Origin: Betaproteobacteria bacterium
GTDB lineage: Bacteria; Pseudomonadota; Gammaproteobacteria; Burkholderiales; CAIKXV01
NCBI GenBank assembly: GCA_021298815.1
Contig: JAJTHE010000021.1
Coordinates: forward strand, 84,479 to 148,478
Reading direction: 5' to 3'
Length of the DNA stretch: 64,000 bases
Of this stretch, positions 25,942-34,923 are shown piece by piece. The notes below the pieces were generated by a model. It did not search any database, had not been told where the DNA came from, and saw only the letters and a list, made by a program, of their open reading frames with translations. A program made the translations under genes and the position numbers. Each line of letters begins with the position of its first letter. The stretch's first letter is position 1.

Positions 25942-27453
25942 TCACCCCTCTGTCTCGAGTTTCACCCGCCGGCCGCGGAAGCGCAGGCGCCGGATCGCCC
26001 AGGGCGCGCACAGCGACACCGCGGTGAGCGCGAGGAAAACGACCACGATCGGGCGCTCGAGCAGCAGGTGCAGGTCTCCCTGGGTCATGATCATCGACTG
26101 GCGCAGCGCCTCTTCCATCCGGCCGCCGAGCACCAGGCCCAGGATCACCGGCGCGAGCGGAAAGCCGTGCCGGCGCATGTAGAAGCCGAGCACGCCGAAG
26201 CCGCAGAGGAACAGCAGGTCGAGCAGCTGCTGGTTCGTGTTGTAGACGCCCACCACGCAGATCACCATGATCACCGGCAGAAGCAGGGTCATCGGTACGT
26301 AGAGCAGGCGCACGAACAACCCGACCAGCGGCAGGTTCAGGATCAGCAGCATCACGTTGCCGACGTACAGCGCGGCGATCAGCCCCCAGGCCACTTCGGG
26401 ATGCTGGGTGAACATCAGCGGGCCGGGGTTGATGTTGAGCGAGATCAGCGCGATCAGCAGGATCGCGGTGGTGCCCGATCCGGGTATGCCAAGCGTGAGC
26501 ATCGGCACCATCGCACCCGCGCTGGCGGCATTGTTCGCGGACTCGGGTGCAGCCACGCCCCGGATCTCGCCCTTGCCGAAGCGCTCGGGATGCTTGCTCA
26601 CCTGCGTTTCGACCGAGTACGACAGGAACGAGGCGACGCCCGCGCCGGCGCCCGGCATGATGCCGACCAGGAAGCCGATCACGCTGCCGCGGCCGATCGA
26701 GCCGAGGCTGTCGCGGATCTCCCTCAGGGAGATGAACAACCGGTGCCGGATCACGCTGCGCGCCGTGCCCGCTCGAAGCTCGTTCGTGTTCAGCAGCACT
26801 TCCGAGATCGCGAAAAGCCCGATGGTCACGATCAGGAACTCGATGCCGTCGAGCAGCTCGGGCATGTTGAACACGAAGCGCTGCACGCCGGTGACGTCGG
26901 TGCCGATGGTGGAGATCATGAGGCCGAAGGTCATCGCCAGCAGGCCCTTGGCGAGCGAGTTTCCGGACAGCGCGGCCACCGACGACAGGCCGAAGATCAT
27001 CAGCACGAAGTACTCCGGCGGGCCGAAGCTCAGCGCCCAGTCGGCGATCGCGGGTGCGAAGAACATCAGCGCGACCACGCCGCTGGTGCCGGCGATGAAG
27101 GAGCCGATGGCGGCGATGCAAAGCGCCGGCCCGGCGCGTCCCTGCAGTGCCATCTGGTGGCCGTCCAGGCACGTGACCACCGAGGAGGTTTCCCCTGGCA
27201 CGTTGAGCAGGATGGATGTCGTCGAGCCACCGTACATCGCACCGCTGTAGAGCGCGGCCAGCATGATGACTGCGCCCACCGGGTTCATCGTGAGCACGAT
27301 CGGCAGCAGCACCGCCAGCGCGCCGGCCGGGCCGATGCCGGGCAGCACGCCGACCACGGTGCCGAGGAAGGCGCCGATGAACGCCAGCATCAGGTTCTCG
27401 GGCCGCAGTGCCACTTCGAAGCCGCTTGCCAGCAACGGCAGTACGTCTCCCAT
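25942..27453 (-). CDS. tctA: TTT large membrane subunit TctA
   Basis: 503 residues, typical for TctA, with about a dozen hydrophobic segments. Both inverted-repeat signature motifs are visible: GTVVGVLPGIGPAGALAVLL near the N-terminus and GFLVGIMPGAGAGVASF mid-protein, plus LLNVPGETSSVV and LGIPGSGTTAIL. It forms the secondary carrier that takes ligand from a TctC/Bug receptor using an ion gradient. Its ATG directly abuts the tctB stop codon. Confidence 0.96.
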   Translation of the reverse strand: MGDVLPLLASGFEVALRPENLMLAFIGAFLGTVVGVLPGIGPAGALAVLLPIVLTMNPVGAVIMLAALYSGAMYGGSTTSILLNVPGETSSVVTCLDGHQMALQGRAGPALCIAAIGSFIAGTSGVVALMFFAPAIADWALSFGPPEYFVLMIFGLSSVAALSGNSLAKGLLAMTFGLMISTIGTDVTGVQRFVFNMPELLDGIEFLIVTIGLFAISEVLLNTNELRAGTARSVIRHRLFISLREIRDSLGSIGRGSVIGFLVGIMPGAGAGVASFLSYSVETQVSKHPERFGKGEIRGVAAPESANNAASAGAMVPMLTLGIPGSGTTAILLIALISLNINPGPLMFTQHPEVAWGLIAALYVGNVMLLILNLPLVGLFVRLLYVPMTLLLPVIMVICVVGVYNTNQQLLDLLFLCGFGVLGFYMRRHGFPLAPVILGLVLGGRMEEALRQSMIMTQGDLHLLLERPIVVVFLALTAVSLCAPWAIRRLRFRGRRVKLETEG

Positions 27454-28026
27454 CTAGAACGCCCGCCCGAAGGCGAGGAGCGTGCTGGGCGGAAGCTTGA
27501 TGCCCAGGCCCATGTGGAACACCAGGAAGATCACGCCGGTGGCCAAGACGGCATAGGCCAGCGCGCTGCGCCAGCGCGGATGGCCCAGGTAGCGGAAGGT
27601 CACGGTCAGGAACACCACGGTCGACAGCATGAAGCCCAGCCATTCGAATGCCAGCACGTAGGCGAGCAACAGCCCTGCCGGCACCAGGGCGGGAAGGTCG
27701 GGGTCGGGGTCGGGGTTGGAGGCCGTGGCAGGGGCGATGGCGGCACCGGCTCCGGTGACATCGGTGCCGGCGGCGTCATCGCCGGACGCATCCGCCCTCG
27801 ATGCAGGCCCGCCGTTGATGAACAGCACGACGCACAGCAGGACGCCGAACGCCGCCAGCACCGCCGGGAACAGCGCTGGGCCGATCACGTCGCCCTGCAG
27901 GGCGGCGGACAGCTCGGAGCCGCCCCATCCATAGAGCAGCACGATACCCAGGCAAAGAAGGGCGATGACGCGGTCCGCGCCCAGGCGATGCCGGGGTCCG
28001 GGCTGGCTGCCGCTCGACGTTGCCAT
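27454..28026 (-). CDS. tctB: TTT small membrane subunit TctB
   Basis: 190 residues with four hydrophobic segments; LQGDVIGPALFPAVLAAFG is the TctB family motif. A loop of about 40 residues rich in Asp, Ala and Pro (DASGDDAAGTDVTGAG, NPDPDPDLP) between segments two and three is longer and more acidic than I would expect. The stop TAG is immediately followed by the tctA ATG. It is needed for TctA function though its exact role is unclear. Confidence 0.92.
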   Translation of the reverse strand: MATSSGSQPGPRHRLGADRVIALLCLGIVLLYGWGGSELSAALQGDVIGPALFPAVLAAFGVLLCVVLFINGGPASRADASGDDAAGTDVTGAGAAIAPATASNPDPDPDLPALVPAGLLLAYVLAFEWLGFMLSTVVFLTVTFRYLGHPRWRSALAYAVLATGVIFLVFHMGLGIKLPPSTLLAFGRAF

Positions 28027-28041
28027 CGGAGCGCGCTCCGC

Positions 28042-28866
28042 TCAGCCGCGCCAGTTGTCGGCAGCGCCGTCGCGCTCGATCTTTTCTTCCAGCAGCGGCG
28101 TCGAACGCACCACCGCGTAGCGTGCATGTGCCGCCCCCACCGTCCATCGGCCTGCCGCACCCTTGGGGATGTGCAGCAGGTCGCCGGCCTGCGCGACCTT
28201 TCGCTCGCCCGCGATGTCGGCGTCGAGTTCCCCGCTGATCACGTAGGCAAACAGCTCATGCGGCGCGGCGGCCGTTTCGTGGCGATGGCCGGGCGGTGCG
28301 TCGACCAGGCCGAACGCCAGGTGCGGGCCCTCGACCCACTGCTCGTGCAGCCCGGACGACGCGGGTGCATCGAGCGACTCGATCATCGGATAGAAGCATC
28401 GTCCCAGGCCGTCGATGATTGCGCCCGATTTCCCGGGGTCCTTCTCCCTGCCGGGCCACTGGCCTTCCTTCAGAGCCTTCGCGACCTGCACCGCCGAGGG
28501 CGCCTCGTCGGGCAGCGACTCGTCGGCCGCCGAACCGATCAGCGTCCAGGTGCGGTCCTTGATGTACAGGTACTGGGTCTCGCCGTCCTCGGTCGCCCGG
28601 AAGCTGTGGCGCGCACACGGCGGGATGTGCACGAAGGTTCCCGGGTGCACGATGCGGCGGTCGGTTCCGACCACGCAGTTGATCTTGCCGATGATCGGGA
28701 AGGTCATCAGCTCGTTCGGGTGGTAGTGGAGCTCGGAACCCGTTCCTGCCCGCTTGATGTTGATGCGGAAGTACATGTACTGGCCCTCGATCACCGGCCC
28801 CTCGCCCGACGACAGATGGGGGTTGAGGTGATGGCGTTCCATCCGGGCCAGCTGGAAGTAGGGCAA
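28042..28866 (-). CDS. Bicupin protein within the TTT operon
   Basis: 274 residues with two cupin barrels. The first has HYHPNELMTFPIIGKINCVVG and HPGTFVHIPPCARHSFRA; the second has GHRHETAAAPHELFAYVISGELDAD and AGDLLHIPKGAAGRW. The His/Glu sets suggest a bound divalent metal. Possible roles are dioxygenase, isomerase, or sensing of the transported acid. It lies between the TctC-like receptor (40 bases) and tctB (15 bases), so it is part of the transporter operon. Confidence 0.85.
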   Translation of the reverse strand: MPYFQLARMERHHLNPHLSSGEGPVIEGQYMYFRINIKRAGTGSELHYHPNELMTFPIIGKINCVVGTDRRIVHPGTFVHIPPCARHSFRATEDGETQYLYIKDRTWTLIGSAADESLPDEAPSAVQVAKALKEGQWPGREKDPGKSGAIIDGLGRCFYPMIESLDAPASSGLHEQWVEGPHLAFGLVDAPPGHRHETAAAPHELFAYVISGELDADIAGERKVAQAGDLLHIPKGAAGRWTVGAAHARYAVVRSTPLLEEKIERDGAADNWRG

Positions 28867-28906
28867 GGCGGTCTCCTGTGTGGGCGTGCGTGCGCCGCAA
28901 CGGCGG

Positions 28907-29902
28907 TCAGGCCTTCTTCGCCATCTCGGCCATGATCTGCGCGTAGAGCTTGTCTTCGCTGTCGATGAACGCGTCCAGGCTGGCGCCGATGATCCAGTCC
29001 TCGATCAGTTCATTCTGCCGGGTGTACTGCTTCCACTCGGCGGTCGCGCGCACCCGGTCGAGCGCGTTCACGTAGAAGCGCAGTGCTTCCGGCGGAATGC
29101 CGGGCGGCGCCATCACGCCGCGGAACTGCTTCAGGACCCGGAACTTGTGGCCCAGCGAGGCGAAGGTCGGCACGTTCGGGTAGAGGTCGGACTCGTAGAC
29201 GGCGGCCAGCATGCGCAGCCGGCCGGCCTTCACGTGCTGGTCGGCTTCCGACGGTTGCTCGAGCACGAAGTGGACATGGTTGCCGAGCAGCGCGGTCACT
29301 GCCTCCGCGCTCGACTTGAAGGGGGTGTAGGAGAACTCGACGCCGTTCTCGCGCGCGAGGTCCCGACCGGCGATAGACGGCGGCGTGCCGAAACCACCGC
29401 CGCCCTGCAGCACCAGGCGCGGCTTCTGCCGCGCCGCATCCAGCACGTCCTTGACCGTCTTCCAGGGCGATGCCGCGTTCACGTACATCAGCATCGGTTC
29501 GACCAGCATGATCGCCACCGGCGTGAAGCTGCGCACGGTCACGTCGGACTTGGTGAGCTGGGGTCCGACGATCAGTTGCGGCGTGAAGCCGATCAGGATG
29601 TGCGGGTTGCCGCGGTTCTGCACGGCCACATGGCGCCGCGCGCGATCGCCGCGTCCACCCGGCAGGCTCTCGACGGCGATGCGGGCCTCGACGATCCGGT
29701 TCTTTTCCCAGGCGCCGGCGAGCTGGCGCAGGAACATGTCGATGCCCGAGCCGGGGCCGGCATGGGTGGCGAGCACGATGCGTTCGGTCGGCGTCCAGAC
29801 GGCGGCCTGCGCCGCATTCGCATGGCGCCAGGGAAGGCCGGGCGCGGCCAGCGCCAGCGGCGCAGCCACGAGCTTCCGCCGAATGGCAGACGGGTGCGGC
29901 AT
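28907..29902 (-). CDS. TctC-like receptor 11, first gene of the TTT operon
   Basis: 331 residues with a Sec signal (MPHPSAIRRKLVAAPLALAA) and a strong AAGGAGGAG ribosome binding site. It lacks both common Bug landmarks: the first loop reads VLATHAGPGSGIDMFLRQL and the second YTPFKSSAEAVTALL. LYPNVPTFASLGHKF and FRGVMAPPGIPPEALRF keep the family fold. As the gene leading a cupin-TctB-TctA operon it is probably the cognate receptor, with a ligand unlike those of the other receptors. Confidence 0.87.
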   Translation of the reverse strand: MPHPSAIRRKLVAAPLALAAPGLPWRHANAAQAAVWTPTERIVLATHAGPGSGIDMFLRQLAGAWEKNRIVEARIAVESLPGGRGDRARRHVAVQNRGNPHILIGFTPQLIVGPQLTKSDVTVRSFTPVAIMLVEPMLMYVNAASPWKTVKDVLDAARQKPRLVLQGGGGFGTPPSIAGRDLARENGVEFSYTPFKSSAEAVTALLGNHVHFVLEQPSEADQHVKAGRLRMLAAVYESDLYPNVPTFASLGHKFRVLKQFRGVMAPPGIPPEALRFYVNALDRVRATAEWKQYTRQNELIEDWIIGASLDAFIDSEDKLYAQIMAEMAKKA

Positions 29903-30237
29903 GTGTGCTCCTCCTTGCTGCGCGCTGGTTGTCCCGGTCGAGTGCCGCTTCTTCTACGCGGGCGGCTGTCGTGCCGCGAGGGCGTGCATGGCCGTTCGGA
30001 GGCCATGTCGAAAACGCCGGTGCATCCTGCGCCGGTTGCCACGTGCGCCACCAATCTATGCGTCCGATGGCGACGAGTCAACCCTGTGCGCTGGTGATGT
30101 CGCCTGCCTGCCCATGCCCGCCCGGGCGCGGTTTGCCAAGGCGGACATGGCGCGTGCGCCGCACCCGTGACATTCTCGGAAACCGGCCGGAGGTTTTCGG
30201 ATCGCCGGATGGCTGAACGGGACAGACAGGAGATGAC
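29903..30237. other. Divergent intergenic region, 335 bases
   Basis: Separates the minus-strand TTT operon from the plus-strand enoyl-CoA hydratase gene, so it should contain promoters for both. I see no ORF with coding character. An imperfect inverted repeat GGAAACC...GGTTTTC at about 30179-30200 could be an operator, but this is weak. No riboswitch-like structure was evident. Confidence 0.4.
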
Positions 30238-31020
30238 ATGGACGCAGGCAGTGCAATGACCACGGAAGTGAAACGCGTGACCATCGACGATGGCGTGGCG
30301 CTGGTTACCCTCACCCGCCCGCAGGTGATGAACGCGGTCAACCTTCAGTTGCGCGCCGAGATCATCGAGTTCGCGCGCGAGCTCGATTCGGACCCCTCGG
30401 TCAGCGTCGTGGTGATCACCGGCGAAGGCGACAAGGCGTTCTGCGCCGGTGCCGACCTGAAGGAGCGGGGCACGCGCAGCGTCGCCGAGCTCTACGACGA
30501 GCGCCGCTTCTTCCGCAACCGCTGGGTGAACTCGGTGGCTTCGATGGCCAAGCCGACGATCGCTGCGATCAACGGCTACTGCCTCGGCGGCGGCTTCGAG
30601 CTGGCGTTGCAATGCGACCTGCGCATCGCGTCCGACAACGCGACCTTCGCGCTGCCTGAGGTCGGGCTGGGTTTCCTGCCCGGCGCCGGTGGCACGCAGC
30701 GGCTGCCGCGCGCGGTCGGCCTGCAGAAGGCGAAGGAACTGATCTTCACCGGCCGTCGCTTCGATGCTCGAGAGGCCGAGCGCCTCGGCCTCGTGCTGCG
30801 CGTGGTACCGCAGGCGGAACTGATGGCAGCGGCGATGGACCTCGCGCGGTCGATCGCCCGCCAGCCGCGCATGTCGCTCATCCAGGCCAAGATCGCGCTC
30901 AACGCGTCGCAGGAGACGATGCTGTCGGGCGGGCTGCAGGCCGAGAACGAGGCGTGGCTGCCGTGCCTGCTGTCGGATGCATGGAAGGGGCAGGTGGCAA
31001 AGTTCGGAGGCAAGGGGTAG
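30238..31020 (+). CDS. Enoyl-CoA hydratase/isomerase family protein
   Basis: 260 residues; AGGAG precedes the ATG at 30238 (ATG 30256 is an alternative). Oxyanion-hole motifs AFCAGADLKE and NGYCLGGGFELALQCD are present. Both catalytic Glu positions of crotonase-type hydratases are filled: GGGFELAL and FALPEVGLGFLPGAGGTQRL. It most likely hydrates a 2-enoyl-CoA during beta-oxidation-like breakdown. It may act after the acyl-CoA synthetase at 22677. Confidence 0.9.
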   Translation: MDAGSAMTTEVKRVTIDDGVALVTLTRPQVMNAVNLQLRAEIIEFARELDSDPSVSVVVITGEGDKAFCAGADLKERGTRSVAELYDERRFFRNRWVNSVASMAKPTIAAINGYCLGGGFELALQCDLRIASDNATFALPEVGLGFLPGAGGTQRLPRAVGLQKAKELIFTGRRFDAREAERLGLVLRVVPQAELMAAAMDLARSIARQPRMSLIQAKIALNASQETMLSGGLQAENEAWLPCLLSDAWKGQVAKFGGKG

Positions 31021-31098
31021 GATGCTTTCTGAATAAGGCATTCAAAACAATGAGTTCCGCGCAGTGGAACCGCGCGCATCTCCGAGGAGCCGATACGC

Positions 31099-32214
31099 AT
31101 GCCTGCCAGTACCCTGTTCTCGCCGTTCAGCCTGCGCGGGTTGCAGCTTCCGAACCGCATCGTCATTTCGCCGATGGGTCAGTACTCGGCGGACGAGAGC
31201 GGCCGCGCCACCGACTGGCACCTGATGCACCTCGGGCACCTCGCGATGTCGGGCTCGGGGTTGATGTTCACAGAGGCCACTGCGGTGCAGCCGCAGGGCC
31301 GCATCAGCCGGCACGACCTGGGCATCTGGTCCGACGACCATGTCGAGCCGATGAAGCGGGTGGTCGACTTCTGTCGCACGCATGGCGGCGCGAAGCTCGG
31401 CATGCAGCTCTATCATGCGGGCCGCAAGGGTTCGGTGTCGGTGGCGTGGGAGGGACAGAAGCCGGTGTCGGAGGCCGACGGCGGCTGGAAGACATTCAGT
31501 CCGTCGGCGGTCGCGCACGGCGGTCGCGCGATGCCGGTCGCGCTCGATGAACTGGGTATTCGCGAGGCGATCGAGGCATTCGCCGCCGCAGCGCGTCGTG
31601 CGGATGCGGTCGGCTTCGATACGCTCGAGATCCACGGCGCGCATGGCTACCTGATCCACAGCTTCCTCTCGCCGTTCGGCAACCATCGCACCGATGGCTG
31701 GGGCGGCTCGCGCGACAACCGGATGCGTTTCGCGCTCGCGGTGTTCGATGCGATCCGCGCGGTCTGGCCCGAGCGCAAGCCGTTGGGAATGCGGCTGTCC
31801 GCGACCGACTGGGCCGAGGGCGGGTGGTCGATCGACGACAGCGTCGAACTGTCCGCGAAGCTGCGCGAGCATGGCTGCGATTTCGTCACGGCATCGAGCG
31901 GGGGCGTGACCGCCGAGCAGCGGCTCAAGGTGCATCCTGGCTACCAGGTGCCGTTCGCCGAGCGTATCCGGCGCGAGGCGGGCGTTGCAACGATCGCGGT
32001 CGGGCTGATCACCGAGGCGCGCCAGGCCGACGAGATCCTTGCCACGGGCAAGGCGGACCTGGTCGCGCTGGCTCGCGGCATGATGTTCAACCCGCGCTGG
32101 CCCTGGCACAGCGCCGTCGAACTGGGCGAGTCGGTGTTCTATCCGAAGCAGTACGACCGGTCGCATCCGTCGATGCGTGGCGGCGACTTCCTGAAGCCGG
32201 TGCGCGACAGGTAG
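31099..32214 (+). CDS. Old Yellow Enzyme family NADH:flavin oxidoreductase, YqjM-like
   Basis: 371 residues forming the FMN TIM barrel: LFSPFSLRGLQLPNRIVISP, GMQLYHAGRKG, IHGAHGYLIHSFLSP with the two His that bind substrate carbonyls, then YGGS-like GWGGSRDNRMRFAL. In class III (YqjM/XenA) enzymes the first loop reads PMCxYS with a redox-tuning Cys. Here it is ISPMGQYSAD: Cys is replaced by Gly (codon GGT), while the Tyr remains. It should reduce activated C=C bonds, with altered flavin tuning. It follows the hydratase by 78 bases. Confidence 0.88.
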   Translation: MPASTLFSPFSLRGLQLPNRIVISPMGQYSADESGRATDWHLMHLGHLAMSGSGLMFTEATAVQPQGRISRHDLGIWSDDHVEPMKRVVDFCRTHGGAKLGMQLYHAGRKGSVSVAWEGQKPVSEADGGWKTFSPSAVAHGGRAMPVALDELGIREAIEAFAAAARRADAVGFDTLEIHGAHGYLIHSFLSPFGNHRTDGWGGSRDNRMRFALAVFDAIRAVWPERKPLGMRLSATDWAEGGWSIDDSVELSAKLREHGCDFVTASSGGVTAEQRLKVHPGYQVPFAERIRREAGVATIAVGLITEARQADEILATGKADLVALARGMMFNPRWPWHSAVELGESVFYPKQYDRSHPSMRGGDFLKPVRDR

Positions 32215-32231
32215 CACACGACGGGCAGCAC

Positions 32232-32273
32232 GCAAGAAGCAGCACACAAGAAGCAGCACACAAGAAGCAGTAC
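32232..32273. repeat. 14-base tandem repeat, three copies
   Basis: Copies GCAAGAAGCAGCAC, ACAAGAAGCAGCAC and ACAAGAAGCAGTAC run head to tail between the OYE stop and the ribosome binding site of receptor 12. Degenerate pieces (GCACACGACGGGCAGCAC upstream, ACACGACAGC downstream) extend it. Copy-number change would alter the leader length of receptor 12. Confidence 0.9.
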
Positions 32274-32303
32274 ACGACAGCAAAACCTCTGGGAGGAGGC
32301 AAC

Positions 32304-33299
32304 ATGCGCAGGCGTTCGATCGCCCTTGCGGCGATGGCTGGTGTGCTGGCGGCGACCGCTGCCCCCGCGTTTCCACAGGCGGCCGGTAGCAGCGCCCGCG
32401 ACTTCCCGACGCGCCCGTTGCGTCTGGTCCTCGGCTATGCACCGGGCGGTACCACCGACATCCTGTCGCGGCTGCTGGCCGTGCACCTGTCCCAATCGCT
32501 CGGCCAGCCGGTGATCGTCGACAACCGGCCCGGCGCGAGTGCGATGATCGGCAGCCATGTGGTGGCCACGGCGGTTCCCGATGGGCATACGCTGCTGATG
32601 ACCCCCAGCGGCACGCACACATCGAACCTCAGCCTCTACCGGAAGGTTCCCTACGACACGGTGAAGGACTTCGCGCCGATCACGCTGTTCGCCTGGGTGA
32701 GCAACATGATCGTCACCCATCCGTCGACGCCGCTCAACAGCCTGCAGGACGTGATCCGCCAGGCGAAGGCATCGCCCGGCAAGCTGACCTATGCCTCGGT
32801 TGGCATCGGCTCGGTGTCGCACCTGTCGGCCGAGATGCTGAAGAACCTCGCGGGCATCGACGTCACGCACGTTCCGTACAAGGGCGGCGGCCCTGCGCTG
32901 GCCGCGATCGCGGCCAATGAAGTGACCATCATGTTCGCGGCGCTGCCCTCGGCCAGTTCGTTCGTGCAGGCAAAGCGCATCAAGCCGCTGGTGGTGACCA
33001 GCCCGAAGCGTTCGCCGACCTTGCCCGATGTTCCGACGGTCGCCGAGGCCGGCATCGCCGGCCTCCAGGTCATGGAGTGGTACGGTGCACTGGCGCCTGC
33101 CGGCACGCCGCGCGGCGTCGTGCAGCGACTGCGCGATGAACTGGTCGCCATCATCAAGCGTCCCGAGATCACGGCGCGCTTCATCGAGCTTGGCGCGGAT
33201 CCCGACTTCATGACGCCAGAGGCGTTCTCGAAGCAGATCGATGCCGATATCCGGATGTGGGCCGCCGTGGTCAAGCAGTCGGGCATACGCGCCGATTGA
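32304..33299 (+). CDS. Bug/TctC-family TTT receptor 12
   Basis: 331 residues from ATG 32304 with a near-perfect GGGAGGAGG ribosome binding site; the track's start at 31824 lies inside the OYE gene. Signal peptide MRRRSIALAAMAGVLAATAA. Loops are VLGYAPGGTTDILSRL and HVPYKGGGPALA. It is the third gene of a plus-strand run after the hydratase and OYE. Confidence 0.93.
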   Translation: MRRRSIALAAMAGVLAATAAPAFPQAAGSSARDFPTRPLRLVLGYAPGGTTDILSRLLAVHLSQSLGQPVIVDNRPGASAMIGSHVVATAVPDGHTLLMTPSGTHTSNLSLYRKVPYDTVKDFAPITLFAWVSNMIVTHPSTPLNSLQDVIRQAKASPGKLTYASVGIGSVSHLSAEMLKNLAGIDVTHVPYKGGGPALAAIAANEVTIMFAALPSASSFVQAKRIKPLVVTSPKRSPTLPDVPTVAEAGIAGLQVMEWYGALAPAGTPRGVVQRLRDELVAIIKRPEITARFIELGADPDFMTPEAFSKQIDADIRMWAAVVKQSGIRAD

Positions 33300-33356
33300 G
33301 CGCGCGCACTGCCGCTTCCGCGATGGAGGAGGCAAGTGCGCGTCCCGGCGGTGGCG

Positions 33357-33608
33357 TCACCCGTGGTGCGCGCTGCGCTGCCGCTGCGCGCGCACGCGCT
33401 TGTAGACCATCGTGTAGAGCCCGGTGAACATCAGGATCGGCCAGAGGAAGACGCTGATCGCGACCCACATGGTCCGGCCATCCATCGGACCCCGCTCGCC
33501 GTTGCTGCTGCGCGAGACGGTGCCCTCGCTGAACAGATGGCGGACCGGGTAGGTCGCCAGGCCGAACAGTGCACCAATGACGAGGAACGAGACGATCATG
33601 CTGTTCAT
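33357..33608 (-). CDS. Small two-helix membrane protein of unknown function
   Basis: 83 residues from ATG 33608, with GGGAG eight bases upstream; the track extends to 33668. Two hydrophobic helices are visible, SMIVSFLVIGALFGLATYPV and MWVAISVFLWPILMFTGLYT, separated by a polar loop and followed by a basic tail (YKRVRAQRQRSAHHG). I do not recognise a family. The basic C-terminus suggests that end is cytoplasmic. Confidence 0.65.
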   Translation of the reverse strand: MNSMIVSFLVIGALFGLATYPVRHLFSEGTVSRSSNGERGPMDGRTMWVAISVFLWPILMFTGLYTMVYKRVRAQRQRSAHHG

Positions 33609-33751
33609 GGTGAGACTCCCGTGGTCGGCACGCGCAGGCGGGCGGCGTGCGAAACTGGAGTCTGACATGCCAGATGGACAAATGCATGTGTCATTCTAGT
33701 GTGACGGTCCCGCAGAAGACACCTTCAGGCATTTTTCGATGCTGCGCTGCG

Positions 33752-33873
33752 GTCACTCCACCTTGATGTTCGCCGCCGCGACGATCTTGCGGAACTTGTC
33801 GATCTCGCTGCGGATGTGCGCGTCGAACTGTTCGGGCGACAACGGTGCCGGTTCCGCGCCGAGCGAGGCGAGC
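33752..33873 (-). pseudogene. Remnant: last 39 codons of a Bug gene (direct-repeat copy A)
   Basis: This 122-base block matches 37755-37876 with only three mismatches. It encodes the final 39 residues and stop of receptor 14 (LASLGAEPAPLSPEQFDAHI through ANIKVE). All three differences are synonymous (GCG/GCA, CCG/CCA, TTG/CTG). There is no upstream part of the gene; receptor 13 ends 16 bases further on. It is a truncated paralogue left by duplication and deletion or by recombination. Confidence 0.85.
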
Positions 33874-33888
33874 GGCCGGCGCACGGCA

Positions 33889-34923
33889 TCAGTCCGCCCG
33901 GATGCCCGCCTCCCTGATCACCGTCGCCCACTTGGTGATCTCTGCCTTGATGAATGCCGCGAACTGGGCGGGGGTGTTGCCGACCGGCTCGAACCCCTGT
34001 TCGAGCAGGGCCTGGCGGGTATCGGGCAGCGCCAGTGCAGCGGCCACGTCGCGCTGGAACTTCTCGGTGATCGCAGCCGGCGTTCCGGCAGCCGCCAGCA
34101 GCCCGCTCCACTGGTTGACCTCGAAGCCGGGAATGCCGCTTTCGGCGACCGTCGGCAGTTCCGGGAACAGTGAGGATCGCCTGTCGGTGGTGACCGCAAG
34201 CGCGCGCAGCCGCCCGGCCTTCACCTGCTGCAGCACGGAGGGCACGTTCGGGAACATCATGTGGACCTGTCCGCTCACCAGGTCCAGGATCGCCGGCGGC
34301 TGGCCCTTGTACGGCACGTGCACGATCCGGCTCCTGCTGGCGGACTTGAACAGCTCCGCGGCCATGTGCGCCGACGCGCCGGTGCCGGAGGACGCATAGT
34401 TCAACGCATCGGGCCGCGCCCTCGCCAGCGCGATCAGCTCGCGCACGTTCTTCGCCGGAACCGTCGGATGCACCACCAGCATCAGCGGCGAAGAGGACAC
34501 CAGCGTGATCGGCGCGAAGTCCCTGACCGGATCGTAGATCGGCTTGCGCGACAGGCTCGGATAGGTGGTGAAGGTCGCCGGGACGAGCACCACGGTGTAT
34601 CCGTCCGGCGCCGATCGCGCGGCCGCCTCGGTGCCGACGTTGCCGCCTGCGCCCGGCCGGTTGTCGATCACGACCGTCTGCTTCCACGATTCGCCGAGCT
34701 TCTGGCCGATCAGCCGGGACACGATGTCCGCGGCGCCGCCGGGTGTGAACGGCACGATCCAGCGGACCGGTTTCGCGGGCCACCCGGATGCCAGATCGCC
34801 GCTCGCCTGGGCCTGCACTCCGCATGTGCCGGTGCACAGCGCGAGGGCGGCAGCGCCTGCGCCTGCCCGGCGCGACAGGCTTGTCCGGCCGACCGGATGC
34901 GTCCGGCACGCAATGCCGCTCAT
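33889..34923 (-). CDS. Bug/TctC-family TTT receptor 13, coupled to FAD reductase
   Basis: 344 residues. The long signal region (RRAGAGAAALALCTGTCGVQA) is followed by mature PAKPVRWIVPFTPGGAADIV; HVPYKGQPPAILDLV is canonical. Its ATG overlaps the stop of the FAD-binding reductase (ATGA, 34920-34923). It is the third gene of the TauD-reductase-receptor operon and lies inside the 122-bp direct-repeat bracket. Confidence 0.92.
   Translation of the reverse strand: MSGIACRTHPVGRTSLSRRAGAGAAALALCTGTCGVQAQASGDLASGWPAKPVRWIVPFTPGGAADIVSRLIGQKLGESWKQTVVIDNRPGAGGNVGTEAAARSAPDGYTVVLVPATFTTYPSLSRKPIYDPVRDFAPITLVSSSPLMLVVHPTVPAKNVRELIALARARPDALNYASSGTGASAHMAAELFKSASRSRIVHVPYKGQPPAILDLVSGQVHMMFPNVPSVLQQVKAGRLRALAVTTDRRSSLFPELPTVAESGIPGFEVNQWSGLLAAAGTPAAITEKFQRDVAAALALPDTRQALLEQGFEPVGNTPAQFAAFIKAEITKWATVIREAGIRAD

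Noticed and set aside
25729-28935. 1068-residue plus-strand ORF opposite the TTT operon
   Set aside because: Antisense shadow of cupin, tctB and tctA: composition is dominated by Arg, His and Gln, with no domain.
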